From Syncephalis fuscata (lineage: Eukaryota; Zoopagomycota; Zoopagomycetes; Zoopagales; Piptocephalidaceae), in the NCBI GenBank assembly GCA_025786725.1, contig JAHLTZ010000006.1:773043-837042 (forward strand): a stretch of 64,000 nt of DNA, given 5' to 3'. The position numbers were made by a program, and so were the translations under genes. Under the pieces are notes generated by a model, which ran no database searches, had not been told where the DNA came from, and worked only from the letters and a program-made list of their open reading frames with translations. Below are positions 32,310 through 45,400 of this stretch, piece after piece; position 1 is the stretch's first letter, and every line of letters starts with the position of its first letter.

Positions 32310-33835
32310 ACAATATTAATATTATCGATTAATAATAAAAGAGATCATCGCATAGATATTGAATAACATTGATATATTGACAAAAAGTAGGATTTGTATA
32401 TTATTATAAAGCAAATAGTCTATTAATGTATAGTCGATATTTACTTAATTAGTAACCATATAGTTGGTGGCAGTATCTAGACCTCACAGTGTTATAAGCG
32501 AGATTGATGATAATAACTTGCATGCAAATTTATAGATATTTATAAATTAACTAAGTGTCGCTATTACCCAGTTAATCAATGGATTAGTATAGATACAGTC
32601 ATGGTATAGCTACTAATTATTCAAAAGTATGTTTGATGTAATAGTTTCTATCCTTGTATTTAAAACTATAGCAGCAATACTTACTTGTGGTCTAGCATTT
32701 GCATATGTCATAAAATGCTATTAATCGCATGTATATTATTGTCACATTATGCAATACTTCAAGCTATCTATGATTTCATTACGTCAATTTTAGTCATATC
32801 TGGAATATGGCAAGTCATTCTTTGCCATGAACACTGGCTAGCATAGAAACTTTTGTGTATCTCCTTTGCTCTTGGGTCGAGTACCCATTAAGTTAATCGT
32901 TGCAAATCTGTACATAATTCAACGCATTAAACCAATAAGCCCAGCATGGCTATGCAAATGTGACATACAAGGCTGCACGTAACCGGAAATCTGTATACCG
33001 CTAACATGACTATACATGTGACATCAACAAATATTTGTCTCTCAACGAATATAAACCAGTTTCTATCCTTGTATTGAATCGCCATAAAGTGAATTTTTAT
33101 CCATTCCGGCAATTAATTGCTAAAGTGAACAAGGATAAAAGTGAAGTAGCCGTAGTGCTGCATTATGCATGTACAGTTTATGAGTTGTAATTGGTATTGC
33201 TATTAGGCGATTATGTGCTAGACCAGTTTGGCCTTGATTTCAAAAACAATGATGGCAATGATGTTTTTGAGCACAGTATTTTTATTACTGATAGTGTTAT
33301 TATTTGTTTAGTTAATGATAAAAAATTATGAATAAAACAAATCAGTATAATAATATAATAATATACAAATTAATTAAATGTGATTACAGTATTGGTAAAA
33401 TGAAATATAATAAAATTAGTGAAATCTATTAATTGGCCGTAACTAGTTATAAATCCGAAATATGCAATATGGGGCGAATTAATGGCAAAAACATTTACGC
33501 GAGTAATGTTACTGCCTTACCCTGACGATCAACTTGTATTGTAGTAGCAACCATAGTCGAGCATTGTGAATTTAAACGAAAACCTGTTCCAAATGTATTG
33601 AATGCACTGCTGCTAGTGTACATTCCCTCGATAAAACATCGCTATTTGGCTAGGGTCTATGAAGTAAATACTTACCAAATTATATATAAATAGCCCAATA
33701 TTTGTATGGATAATTGGATATTATTATACCAAATACCATTCTGCCTTCTACTGTTTACTTTCTCTTAATTTTCTTATATTTCTATAATTAGGCCATTTAT
33801 ACTTAGTATATTGTTTTTAGTAATTCAAGATTATC
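32310..33835. other. Intergenic with two unassigned coding-like exons
   Basis: At 33207-33331 (plus), after a TATTAG acceptor-like site, an open piece reads GDYVLDQFGLDFKNNDGNDV and ends at TGA. At 33492-33628 (minus) another open piece, MYTSSSAFNTFGTGFRLNSQ and onward, ends at TAA. Both have protein-like composition, but I could not join them to further exons. They may be ends of small genes or relics. Confidence 0.3.
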
Positions 33836-34030
33836 ATGAAGGCTAACATTATTGCTATCTGCGCTGTTGCTATCTTCCTTGTAAGCAGCATAGCTATCGT
33901 CGATGCTAAGCCGGTAGAAGGCTCGGAAGAGAGAATACGTGAATTCTGCGCAATGTTTGATGGACACACCGTAAATGATGTTGAGATTGCCAACGAATGG
34001 ATGAACAAATGCCCAAAGCGTGGATTTTAA
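33836..34030 (+). CDS. Small secreted protein, 64 residues
   Basis: An intronless gene encoding a signal peptide (MKANIIAICAVAIFLVSSIA, cleavage likely after VDA) and a mature peptide of about 40 residues. It contains two Cys (EFCAMF and NKCPKR) and is rich in acidic residues. No family is recognised. Size, leader and paired Cys fit the broad class of small secreted fungal proteins; the second such gene at 53049 has a similar leader but no Cys. The ATG directly begins the hydrophobic leader. Confidence 0.65.
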   Translation: MKANIIAICAVAIFLVSSIAIVDAKPVEGSEERIREFCAMFDGHTVNDVEIANEWMNKCPKRGF

Positions 34031-34434
34031 TAATCACCAAAAAGAAAACCAGCCTATATCATGAAATCCAAGCAATGATTATAAATTTTAAAACGGATTA
34101 ATTACATGACTATTGAGGTGGCCATAAAAGACTGTCTATGCACACACTCTTCTTATCCAGCTATCCAGTTTATTCAACGCTACTTCTTATAATATTAATC
34201 CATAGCGAAATAATTTTAGCTAGTTTAGCTCATTGTATTGGTTGACTTTTATAAATAAATTAATATATAATTTCACATTGCCTTTATGTCTGTAGTAAAT
34301 TAAAAGTGTTATATATTATTTATGATAGCACATCTCTACAACTATATTTAATTAACTTTTATTTTATTGTTTTGCTTAATAGTGTACAAACATAGCAGTC
34401 ATTTATTGACTCTTTTAACAGTTTACATTTGACA
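34031..34434. other. Intergenic, no gene seen
   Basis: AT-rich 3' flanks of two convergent genes. It includes AATAAA-like hexamers near 34240-34260. Confidence 0.4.
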
Positions 34435-35818
34435 TTAGAATCTTTTTACAAGCGACAGCATCACTGTAATATCATCAGGTTTTCTAACAGAAATTAACGC
34501 ACGCACTTAATAGTAAATAATCGACTTACCCGCCCATCGGATAGCCTGCATCAAAATCACGCGCTGCCTGTGCCCAAGGGGACAAACGGCGTGGATCCTG
34601 TGAAAAATTCCACGAAGTCTGTACTAGTCTCCAGGCCACGCGACACAGTGCATCCTCCAGCTCAGAATCCCATCGGCGTGATTCGGTCAGTATTAGTGGC
34701 TCGGTTTCTATTACCTGTATTACTTCATTCTCGTATATATTGTCCATAAAGCCGTCAGAAGCCAATATAACCAAATCTCCATCCTGTAGCTGATGACTAT
34801 CAGGAGCAGCATCTTTAGGTAGAATTGGGCCATTTTTAATCGCTAGTTCAGCCACATCTGCTTCATTTGGCTCGTCAGTAGATGGTGCCGCAATATTGTT
34901 TGCATTATTAAAAATCGTTTGCCTAATCGACAATTGATATGGATAGTTGAATCGATGCTGTTGCACATCTGAACGATGGTGCAGCCTACTGTCACGAAAC
35001 AAAGCATATCCACTATCGCCCAGTGTGGCCGAGTCCAATACACCAGTCTCTTGACATAAAGTCAGTAGACATGCCGTACTACTGCCTATTACACAGCCAT
35101 CAATATTTCTAATTATCATAGCCGATTGTTCTACCAACCTGTAATGAGTGGTGAACGAGCTAGCATTTTATCATATGCACCTTGAAGTATTTCACGTGCA
35201 TCTACAACAGGTTCTTGGGCGCCGTATGCTGTTGGTTGATTTGCCGTATAACGTTGTCGTTGAAGCTCATGAAAACGGTCCGATGCCATTTCCATCATAA
35301 GCCACGAAAATTCAGCTGGATTCCCACCAAACTAACAAATTACTTGATTAATAAGCATCTATATCAATACATTAATTGTTGGTTACCTTGGCCGATTCCG
35401 ATACACCATCGGCAATACCTAGCATATTGTCATGAACAAAATTCCGTTAGTATACCTACTAACTAACACTGGCTACTACCCAATAGACTGTCGCGGTTTA
35501 CTTACCCATTGCAACAGAGCCATGGTCGGTGGCACAGAAGAATGCGTCTCCACCTGCGTCTACACGACGACGGGCACGCGTTAAGCTTTGCAATGATGGC
35601 AATGTATAGCCAGTTACCGGCGGCTGTTCAGTAAACGTAGCATTACTACTGACTACTTTTATTTGCGCGGTACTAGGAGCGTGTGGCGATGAGTCGGTCT
35701 GTATTTTTACAGCCATTGTAGGCTTTAATAGCGATGCATGTTTGGCTGCCAACGTATACCAGCTGGACTTACCGCGCCAGGCTGCTGCTAACATGTAATG
35801 ATAAGGCTTTGGACGCAT
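34435..35818 (-). CDS. PP2C-type protein phosphatase, PTC7-like
   Basis: Metal-dependent Ser/Thr phosphatase. The PTC7 subgroup acts in mitochondria, in yeast on coenzyme Q synthesis. At least four exons are seen. Exon 1 starts MRPKPYHYMLAAAWRGKSSW, an Arg/Ala/Trp-rich leader that could target mitochondria, and ends AGGDAFFC...GSVAMG. Intron 1 joins it to IADGVSESAK, the metal-site Asp-Gly. Next come FGGNPAEFSW and, in the large exon ending near 34530, SSTACLLTL, TLGDSGYALFR, DGDLVILASDGFMDN and SPWAQAARDFDAGYPMGG. A short last exon has RKPDDITVMLSLV with the final metal-binding Asp. All PP2C signature motifs are present and the frame is intact. The mitochondrial location is inference from the family and leader. 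Confidence 0.85.
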
Positions 35819-36234
35819 ACGATATACAGTACTATGTCCAATGACCGGTTGGCTAGTTAGTAAGAAAGAGGAAAGCGAGAGGATAGGAGTGAAACAAATA
35901 AGAAAAGGCGTGTTGCTGTATGGTTTCTAACAAAATGTATCTGCATTAAAAGTATGGTTTTTATTCTGTCCCTACTTTTTGAAAATAAAAGATATGGTAG
36001 CAATAAATTTGAATGTAAAATAAATTGTAGATTTTTTAAAAGGCCAAATAGTGTGTGCGCACAATTGTAATAAATTCAGGCTTGTATAAAGAAATAAATA
36101 ACATACGTTTTAACAAGTTGGTAGGTTGCCATTTTGCTTTTGAATGTGTTGGTGTCACATTTTTACGTGTATTGACTTGAAAGCATTATACAACGGTAGT
36201 TTTTAGATAGTAGTTCATTCAGAATACTCTTTTT

Positions 36235-36455
36235 GATAATGTTGTTACTGTTTTACTGATGACATGTTCTATAATTATATTGCTTTTGTGCTATTAATTT
36301 TTATTCTTTGTCTATTCCACCGCTTGAACAATTATTTCATTCGTATTTCAATTTGTTTATAGTCTTTTTATATATAATGCCATTCAATTTATGATATGTA
36401 TGTCATCCCATTTATTAATTAAATAAAGTAGTTCTTTTTACATTATATGCTTGCC
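36235..36455 (+). repeat. Dispersed repeat R2, copy b
   Basis: Same-strand relative of 21300-21535. The clearest shared stretch is TTATTCTTTGTCTATTCCAC (36301-36322) and the AATTTGTTTATAGTCTTT block. It is degenerate, with no coding capacity and no visible terminal repeats. Confidence 0.65.
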
Positions 36456-36864
36456 TAGCCTTCCTCTATCCAAAACTGCTTTTATTTTTGTTCTATCTTT
36501 ATTAATAAATGTCGACTAATTCCGCTCATTGATCATGCATTATACTCAATAACTTTGACATTGTCAATCTCGTTCAATATTGCATATTCATAATAATATT
36601 TATCATTTTATTATATATTGGCTATACGCTATCTATAGCCGTTGTCAGTATGGTTCCAACTTTTTTATTAATAAAATTAACATATTACACTTTGTTTGTT
36701 CGCTGAATTGTATTGATAGAACAAATAATACGAATATGAACGAAGTTATGTTTTATTAAGGTTATTTATAAACAAACTAGATCACATCAATTAGTTATGA
36801 TTTTAATGTTAATCAATCAAAGTGACGGGTATATATGGTAATAACGCATACTGTAATGATATAT

Positions 36865-36966
36865 GCATACTGAATAATAAATCAACAATGATGAGTATTT
36901 GATGATTGATGTCACTCACCACCCATTATTATGTTCAATAGATTGGATGTTATCAGATGTAGTCAT
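36865..36966 (-). repeat. Dispersed repeat R3, copy c
   Basis: Inverted relative of 14566-14680. On the complement, the shared blocks are CAATCTATTGAACAT, TGACATCAATCATCAAATAC, TCATCATTG and CAGTATGCATAT. It lies about 400 bases beyond R2 copy b. Confidence 0.7.
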
Positions 36967-37542
36967 TTAATCACTAAATCATATTAAATGCTTGATAAAT
37001 TCAATTAGATTGTATAATAACGTTAAATGACACACAATATTTTATACGATGATGCAGTTTATTTAGCTTAATTACCAAGTACTAAAAGTTAAAAACTAAA
37101 AATGAAATGGTACATAGCATGTATATATTAGCGCAACAACAACGATTGCGAAATGACATGAAATTGATCATATGTCCTCTATTGATATCCAATCAATTTT
37201 TCTACACATAACAAACAACAACAATGATTACCCTCGAATGATTTAAAGAAATAAAATAGCATGTTACATTATTTTTTTTAAATAAATTTATTAACAGCAT
37301 TTTAATAGAAAGTAATATAGTTGTGCTGCATAAAACAGCGGCATGCCCCCAATTCGAACAAATTTACTTTAAGGACTAAAATAGAGAGCGCAAAGTGCAA
37401 ACGTTGACCAAAAGCATATAGAAACTAATCTTTATTTAGTGTAAAATAGATTGTTTATTTGTAAAATAAAGCCAAAGATGAATTCAATATTGTTTATAAT
37501 AAAACTATAGAACGCTAAATTTATTTGTAAATTATAAAAAGG

Positions 37543-40459
37543 CTACATTATTTGGTCCATAACAAGTGCCTGATTTGCCATTTCACCGTTGTAACCGGTC
37601 GTGTTACCGGTGGTACGCTGTCGTGGCTGTGACTGACCACCGCCCGATGGCGACACACCGGCTTGGTTTCGTGGGAATGGTGCCCATGGCTGGTCAGTTG
37701 GTGGCGTGTGCGGTGGAATATACTCGACACGCTGTGGTGGCAAGAAGTAGCGCAGATCCAGATCGGTAATAATTTCCTTAAGTGCCATCATGAATTTGGT
37801 GCGGCGAGCCCAGCGACGGCCACCATCCTGCCAGTTGCTTCGGTGTTCAATAAACATAGTAAGAGCAAGTCGATTGGTGTTATCAATACTATTGATGTTA
37901 ATAGTAATCTTTGGAACAAATTCACGAGCCATGTGCGTTTCCAAGAACTCTTCAAGTCGGCGAGCAAGTTCGGTAATCTTCTCGTGTGGCGTGTAAAAGT
38001 CGACTTGAACCTCAATCGTTTCACTCATATTCTGAGAGCGGCGAATGTTATGAATAAACTTGCTAGAGAGAATAATGTTGGGTGCGTATAGCAATTGTCC
38101 ATCAGTACGGCAGAACGTTGTTGTAAGTAGACCAACATTGGTCACGACCATTTGATTCGTGTCAACATATACAAGATCTCCAGTATCATATGGATGCTAA
38201 AAGCAAAATAATAAATGTTAATTAAATGTTAATTGATCAATTGGTTGCTACTTACTGTGACGAATACAAAAATGATTGAATCAAAGGTATTTTTAGCTGA
38301 TTGACCAAAGATGAATGAAAGTGCCACTAGCAATGAGCCAAACGGTAATACAGTAGTTGCTACGTTTTTGCCACTGACAATGTTTAGCACCATGAATACG
38401 TAGATAATAAGCGCAAGTACTAAAAGAATGTTATCGAGTTTACCGACACATTGTGACATGTCTCGCAGTGCTGAGGCCAAATCTTTGCGTTCCTTATAAA
38501 CACGTAGCATTACATCACGCATTTCACGTCGACTAACATCGCCATTGTTATCACGGTCGAAAATGGCAAATGCTTCTTCAGCTTCACGGTTAGTAGCAAA
38601 GCATTTGTAAAAGTCTTCGACAGTAAGTTCGCGGAAAGTGCCATCGGAAAGTGTTTCATAGAGCCAGCGGGCTTGTTTGCGAGCATGATGATTGGAGTTC
38701 ATGTCAATGCGGTTTGTTTGCAGGTGAGGCTGATCGGCCATAGCAATGTACTGTAGTTTGCGATTAAGTGCACTAATCAGCTGTGGTGGTTGCATATTGG
38801 GCTTTGTTTTACGAGTAGATCCATTGATAGTGGCATCTGATGCTGTAGGCATTTCCGCAAGTGGTATAGGGGCGGCTTCATGTGTTTGAGGCTGGCTAAA
38901 CTTTCTAATATGGCTGATTGGTGCAGTAAATCCTGCAACACCAGTACCAAACCATCCAGGTGTGCTCATGCCGGATGCAGTACCACCTCCCATATTGTTG
39001 TATTGAGTCTGTGATCCACGGCGCATTCGACGGGCTGCATCACTTAATTTATCAAGAACTGCGTTATCAGATACAACAGTAATTAGTTTGTATTATCTTT
39101 TCACTTTTATTAATATTTACCTTTAACTTCATTCTTGTTTTGACGAATACGGTCCCGATAGGCTGTACGGTGGAAACGAATGGCTATGTAAAGCTAATGG
39201 TTAGTTTGTATTAGATAACAACCAAAATGTCTTACCAATGATCTGCAAAATCATCTTCTCTACTAAAAGTAGAATTGAACCAAAAAAGAGCGCCATGAAG
39301 ATGCGGTACACTGTGATGTAGTAGTCTGGCGTATGAAATGAGCGTTTGTTGTCAATATCATCTTGGGTCAAGTAAGGGGAAGATGGATATACGAGCTGTG
39401 TAAACGCAAATGAGCCCCATGCCCAAGAGCAGAACAAAAGAATTTTAATATAAAACTTGATAGCAATAAAATACTATATCAAGCAATAATTAATGATTAG
39501 TACATGTTGATAATGGAGTATATTGTTCTACTTACTTCGATACGCCACTTGGTCTTTTCGGTACAAACACCCCATATCATGTGGTTGATCTTGACGACAA
39601 TACGTGGAATACGATCAATGCTAAAGTGGTTGACCATCGAGATCATCCACATAAAGCCGATCCAGGTAAGCCAGTCGACTGCAACGTATTTCGTATATAA
39701 AATTGTACTTGATCGGTCTTGGTAACTGACATCGGCATATACGGCAATAAGGATGGCCGGGATAATGAATAAAACAGCACCAAGCGCGCCAACAATAAGA
39801 TAGCGCATAAATGGCGACAAGCGATACCAGAAACTTATGCTGCTTAGTAAATCCTTTTTTTTGGATTTATTATGCGAAATGACTGAGTAGCTGTCGTCGT
39901 CTTCATCGTCTTCATCATTGTCAGAGTTCTTGGAATCATCATCCTTTATGGCGGTTGCTTTACGGCTGCCACTATGCTTGAGGTGTTCACTGCGTATGCT
40001 AGGCCGGTGTGTCACGCCGCTTTTGGTAGAGTGGTCACGAAGATTTTCACTGCTGTTATGGGCCCGGCCCGTTGTAACGGCATCTTCATAATCAGAATCA
40101 CCAGCATATGGATTTTTGTTATATCCATAATCTACATTTACGGCATACTGCTGTCCAAGATCAGTAGGCACTTCAGCCATCGAGTTGTTGTGATTTGAGG
40201 CGTGTGAACGATAACTTGGATCCTTTGCAAGCTTGACACTGTTAAAGTAGTCCGTTTCATATTGGTCATTATTAAGGTAGCCATGCTTGATAACCTTACT
40301 ATCCTCATAATAATTGCGCTTAATATCCTCGAGATCCATGTCGATGGCCGTTGCGTCCACTTTACGTGTTGATGGCTTTCTTTCAGTCGAAGAGCCATTG
40401 TGCTGTTCGGCATTGCTGTTCGACGCCAAATGATGTGCCGATGGCGATGGGTCGGCCAT
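37543..40459 (-). CDS. MscS-family mechanosensitive channel with EF-hand
   Basis: Fungal-type mechanosensitive ion channel, probably in the ER or another inner membrane like the fission yeast Msy proteins, gating Ca2+ release under hypo-osmotic stress. Four main exon blocks: 40459 to about 39530, 39437-39240, about 39190-38215 and about 38195-37543. A long acidic Ser/Asp-rich cytosolic leader is followed by hydrophobic helices (FMRYLIVGALGAVLFIIPA, LTWIGFMWMISM, YRIFMALFFGSILLL). A linker follows, then the EF-hand loop DRDNNGDVSRREM. After further helices (NILLVLALIIYVFMVL) comes the MscS pore segment, LVALSFIFGQSAKNTFDSII. The MscS beta domain is TGDLVYVD...MVVTNVGLL. The C-terminal alpha/beta domain ends in a Pro/Gly/Gln-rich tail. 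All calcium-coordinating loop positions look usable. The frame is intact. Confidence 0.9.
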
Positions 40460-41616
40460 ACTGGACGTTTAGATAAACTTTAAAATGCAAAACTAATGTG
40501 ATAATAAAGATTGGAATAATTCAGCATAAATTGCTAAGCAAAATGCAATGTAGTCTACGGAGATGAAATAAAATGATTTAAAATCAAGGAACTTGTGCAA
40601 TTAGACTTTCTTTGCCAGCTGGTGGATAATTTAGTGTGACCGATCTAGTTTCGGGTCAGTACATTGCCTGTGTGCAATGTATAACAAAGCTGTCTTTAAT
40701 GCAACAATTTACTTGATTTCCTATAGATTTGACTGTAATTGCTATTGCAGTTCAGCCAAAATACGCCAAATGAAAGAAAAACACTCGCAAGTAAAGAGTT
40801 AAAGGGTGGCAGTATATGAGTGGGCGAATAAAGAATACGCCCAGTATCAAGTCGTAATGCCAATAATAAATAGCTACGTGCGAATAGATAAACGTCGGAG
40901 TATAGGAGATAAAGATAGCTGGTACCCATAGCGGCCATCTTTATATAGGCAAGCAGCTGGATACATCAAGCGATTGAAACAAGAAAAGCAAAAAAAGCGA
41001 TGCATGGAAGCGGAGTGGCAATATGTGTGTGATACACAGCTATCTTTAATGGTCATAGGACAATTCAGCAGGCTAATTGCTTGCTGGTGCGCGACCGCTT
41101 CCTTAAACAGTACAAACAGTGGCCTTGAACTATTTGTAAATTCAGCTGCGTAAATAGGACGTCACCTCGTGTAACTACACGTTACATCATCTATACATCA
41201 TAGAGATAAGGTAGATAGTGGTACTACATTAACAAAAATATGTTTTTATTAAACGAAATCAAAAGTAAAAATCACGTGGCTCAATAACATCGTGCCGAGA
41301 TTAAGAAAGCAATCCGGCTACGTAAATTTAAATAGAAATCAGGATTACTAAAAAGGTGTTTTGAAAACAAATTACACACATGGCCAATAAATTATGGAAT
41401 AATTATAACGTTTTACTATAGTATACATGGTCGAAAGCATGGCTTTCGCACAAATTAAACAGGTTGGTATCGAGAACTGGGCACAAGACCGGTTGTATGG
41501 ACTAAACGATCATTACTAAACGCGCAATAGTAAAAAAGCAAGAATATTGAATGTATAGATTAATATAGCACTGAAGCAAGGTAAAGTAAATAATTCAATG
41601 CTTTATCTTTGTTTTT
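40460..41616. other. Intergenic, no gene seen
   Basis: About 1.2 kb between two minus-strand genes. Short frames only. It includes the promoter of the MscS channel gene. Confidence 0.4.
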
Positions 41617-42471
41617 CTATAGAGCCCATGGTGTCGTTGAATCATCAGCTTCGTCATCATCATCATCAGAGGATGCATAAGATGTATTTGATGAAGCTAG
41701 TGCAGGCAAACCAATAAGCGATGATGAAACAAAGGACGATGCCGAGGATGTTCCAGCGTTCATACGTGCACGTGTTTGCTGAATGATTAGTTCGAGCGAT
41801 GGCACAGCAAGCGGTGAAATGGCTCCACGGCGCTTAAGTACGCTGGGTGGTACTTCGACATCAAGTGAAAGGCGTCGTTTACGCTGAAGACTAGGACGAG
41901 ACGAGTTGTCGCCGTCATTCGTGGCCAAAATCGTTCCATTTTGATCGACAAATTCGCATTGCTTGCTGGGCGATAACGGTGCAGGAGCGGAGATGGCCCG
42001 TTGACGACGGGTATCCTGGAGGGACAAGGCCATGGCAGAGGATCGTGAGAGTAAAGCGGACTGGCTGATGGTCCCATGAGGGACCGTTGTTAATGAACTA
42101 GGTGTTGATGCGATTTCACTTCCGGAAGCACGATTACGTGGACGGCGACATGGAGCAATACGCCATAAAGGCTGCTGCTCATTTGCTAATGATACTTTTT
42201 GCGGCCGTGTGCTGGCAATGCTATTGGCATCTTGTTCCAATGCCATATCACATAGCCTGCCGGTTAGGCTGTCAATCGTGGTGGAAGCAGGAGCAGGAGC
42301 AGCGCTAACAAGATTGGTCGGACACTGCAGCTTGCCGGTCGATTGTTCCATTTGAGAAATAAGCTTGGAACAAACGTCGTTTTCTTGCTTGCTGGTATCA
42401 ATTAAGCAGGCGAATTCAAATTCACTTAGCCCGCAGTTCTTGACGCCGGCGCCAATAAAAACTGTACTCAT
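41617..42471 (-). CDS. Hypothetical Ser-rich protein with basic patches
   Basis: An intronless frame of 284 codons from MSTVFIGAGVKNC. I recognise no domain. It is rich in Ser, Ala, Pro and Arg, and contains basic clusters (QRKRRLSLDVE and LKRRGAISP) that could be nuclear signals or phosphorylation sites. It ends in an acidic run, SSDDDDDEADD, near the C-terminus. Upstream in-frame codons to 42531 read CTHAHAHTF from repetitive DNA, so I chose the internal ATG at 42471. The nuclear role suggested by composition is a guess. Confidence 0.55.
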   Translation of the reverse strand: MSTVFIGAGVKNCGLSEFEFACLIDTSKQENDVCSKLISQMEQSTGKLQCPTNLVSAAPAPASTTIDSLTGRLCDMALEQDANSIASTRPQKVSLANEQQPLWRIAPCRRPRNRASGSEIASTPSSLTTVPHGTISQSALLSRSSAMALSLQDTRRQRAISAPAPLSPSKQCEFVDQNGTILATNDGDNSSRPSLQRKRRLSLDVEVPPSVLKRRGAISPLAVPSLELIIQQTRARMNAGTSSASSFVSSSLIGLPALASSNTSYASSDDDDDEADDSTTPWAL

Positions 42472-45400
42472 ATTCAAAGTGTGTTTGGTAATAGTAGGAG
42501 AGAAAGTATGTGCGTGTGCGTGCGTGCACAAAGTAAAGATAGAGTCAATAGGTAGTGTCTAGTGTAATAGCTAATAGCACAAAAAGCACTGTTTGATAGC
42601 AATAAAAGTCGTAGTAGGATAGATATCGTCGAGATGGTCTAAATCAATTGTAAATCAACGAGAAAAGATGGCCAAAAAATGTGGAGTAGCTAATCAAGTT
42701 TTAAAAACTGATCAATGTTCCGCTTATGAAGGTATCAATGAAGTCTACAATAGCAGTATGATGAAAATAGGATCCTAAACGATGTATCAGCCCAGCGTGA
42801 CAAAAGTACTGGAATGACACAGCGGTTAACAAATTCGCGGCTACACGTGAGTACCTATGGATAATGGGGAAAGATGAGCGAGGCTTTGAAACATACTTGC
42901 TAAGAAAGGCAAGCGCCACGCCAAAAAGAAAACTTCTTTATTGCAGCCCCAGACTTACCTCTGCTGATAATGATCGATTCGTTTGCCACGACACTTCTGA
43001 GCTATAATTGGGGTGTATTCCTGCAACAAAGGATTAGCGAATTAACATCGGTTAAGCGAGAAGTTCAAGATAAGGTAACTGTGGAATAATGGCCATGTGG
43101 CCGATTAAGACTGGTAGGTAGAAAAGCACATTATACAGCAGTGCACATATCATAGCCAAAAATAACACCAAGCACGATAATTGCCAGTACAAGTGTATAT
43201 AAAACTGCAAAATAAAAATAAACGTTCTTCTTACCAAATATGAAATGTTATCAAACTAATAACAATAAACGGGAACAATAAACGACTAAGGTTGTATAAA
43301 ACACTTTTATACAAGGCTAATACAATGAACGACAAACGGAGCAGCAATCAAGACGGTGGAATAGATTGCTGTCTAGATAACAAACTAAGGAGTAGATACA
43401 CAAATAAAAAGATAAAACTGTTCAACAAAGAAAAACTTTTTACTGCTGTTGTCACTACTGTGACATGGACACGAGAGAAGAGTAGTAGTAGTGGTAGCAG
43501 CTAGGAGAGAAAATGAAAAAAATAAGAAGGAGCAGTAGCAACAGTAGCACAGCAGCACAGCAGCAAAGCTTATAGGCAAGAGACGTTTGATGGGCGAGCC
43601 ACGGTACAAGCAGGGGAAGCGGCCGACTTTTAACACCACATGCTTGTGTATGGCATCATGACCGCAACAACCTTTGACCGTCAACGTATGCATGATTCAT
43701 GCATAGCAGGAGCTCACGTGCGTAGCATCCCTTTTCGAGTCTGCAATTGTCAAACGGGCAGTGTGTTCGTGCGTATCAACCAAAGATGTAACGAGTAGAT
43801 AGTGGGCCATCCAATTGATATATTTGGATAACGCCATAGAACAGAATGGTGCACGGCCAGGCTACATTGCGCCATTTTAGGAACGACAAAGAAGGGACGG
43901 CAAAGGTGAAGCGCTCAGCGTTACTTAACAAACGTGCAAGTAACTACCAATTCACTTGGCAAAGGGCCACGCAAGCAAGCTACAAAAATGCCCACAGTGG
44001 CATGCAAGTTGGATGATACACAGATATTCACAACCAGCTACAACACTGACCATTGGTCAACGTAGCAGTGCAGTAGCGCATGGCAACGAAAAATAAATCA
44101 TATTTTACAGCAGTCATCCATTTACATCGCATTGTCTGTGCATATCTGTGCTTTAGACAAAAAAAACTCTATGGCAAATAACGTAGGTATATAGTAGTGC
44201 AGAAATTCCATTACAATAGAAATATGCAAGCAAATACACGCCTAGGCCCGGATAGTATCAATTAGTGTACCGCTTATCTTGGTTAAGAGGCTGGAAAACC
44301 GTGAAAAGCATGCGGTAACGCTAAACGAGAAATATATAGTACCCAACTTACCAAAAATAGAGAAATTGCCTTGAATCGGTTAAACTTTTCAAAAAGTAAA
44401 GCGTGTGTGTTATGAAAGTAGTAATGGTCTAGAACAAATCGATAAAATAATTGCAGCTATAGCGTCGTCAAAAGGTTGTTAAAATGCAATAATCAATTCA
44501 GCGTTTGCGTTCCGGTCACCAATATTTATTGTGTAATGATGCTAGCTATCAGCAGCGTGCTGAGTAAGAAAAAATGGGCAGCTTGGTCCGACAGAGGCCT
44601 ATGAAAGTAGCAAAATGCATTAATAAATACATTTGTAACTTCTATGTGGACCCTGTACCTCGTGTATTTCGGTAATGCCACATGGATGCAAAATCTTTTG
44701 CAGTTGTGCAGATCATTGTGCGCAAATCGCATCCTAGCCATAGCTATATACAAAGTATTTTCTAAAATAGTTGATGGATAATTGTCATTGTTGAGGATCC
44801 CAAAGTGCACTTACAGAAATACTTGGCATGGCATTGTTACCAAACCGATGATCGCAATGCAACCGCTGAAGTAGCGCTATGCGTCAATCTGAATGGTAAC
44901 TAGTATGCTAAAAACTAAGGGGCTGCATGGATGTAACAAGCTTATCGCATAATTATGTAAAATGTTTATAATTATATGGTATTTGTCAGAGATTGAATTT
45001 TGCCTGACCAATTTCCCAGCACATATTCCAACCATCCGGTAAAGATTGATTATCAAGCTAGATAATTTAATAGCTTAAAAGCCGATCAATTCTGTTGCAT
45101 GGATTGTATTATAAGACACTATATATGCAATAATATTAACAGTATTTTTATTGTGTTTTGATATGTTTACAGCCACTATTACAACTATTATTATTACATT
45201 TGATAAATAGCCAATATTCAAGTTATTTATTAGTAAATAAAAATATTCTACAATCAAACTGCTTTTTATCTTATTACTAGGATCAAGCCATTATAGTCAA
45301 AAATAGAGACTTTATCGGTAGTACTAGTAATGGCAATAATACTTGTCATTGGATTGATATAGTTGTATATTTTGCCGTTGAATAATTGTGCTGTTTTAAA

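Larger units (their letters stand above)
35819..37542. other. Intergenic, AT-rich, repeat-bearing
   Basis: About 1.7 kb with no supported gene between the phosphatase and the MscS channel gene. It contains copies of the R2 and R3 dispersed repeats. The rest is low-complexity AT-rich sequence. Confidence 0.45.
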
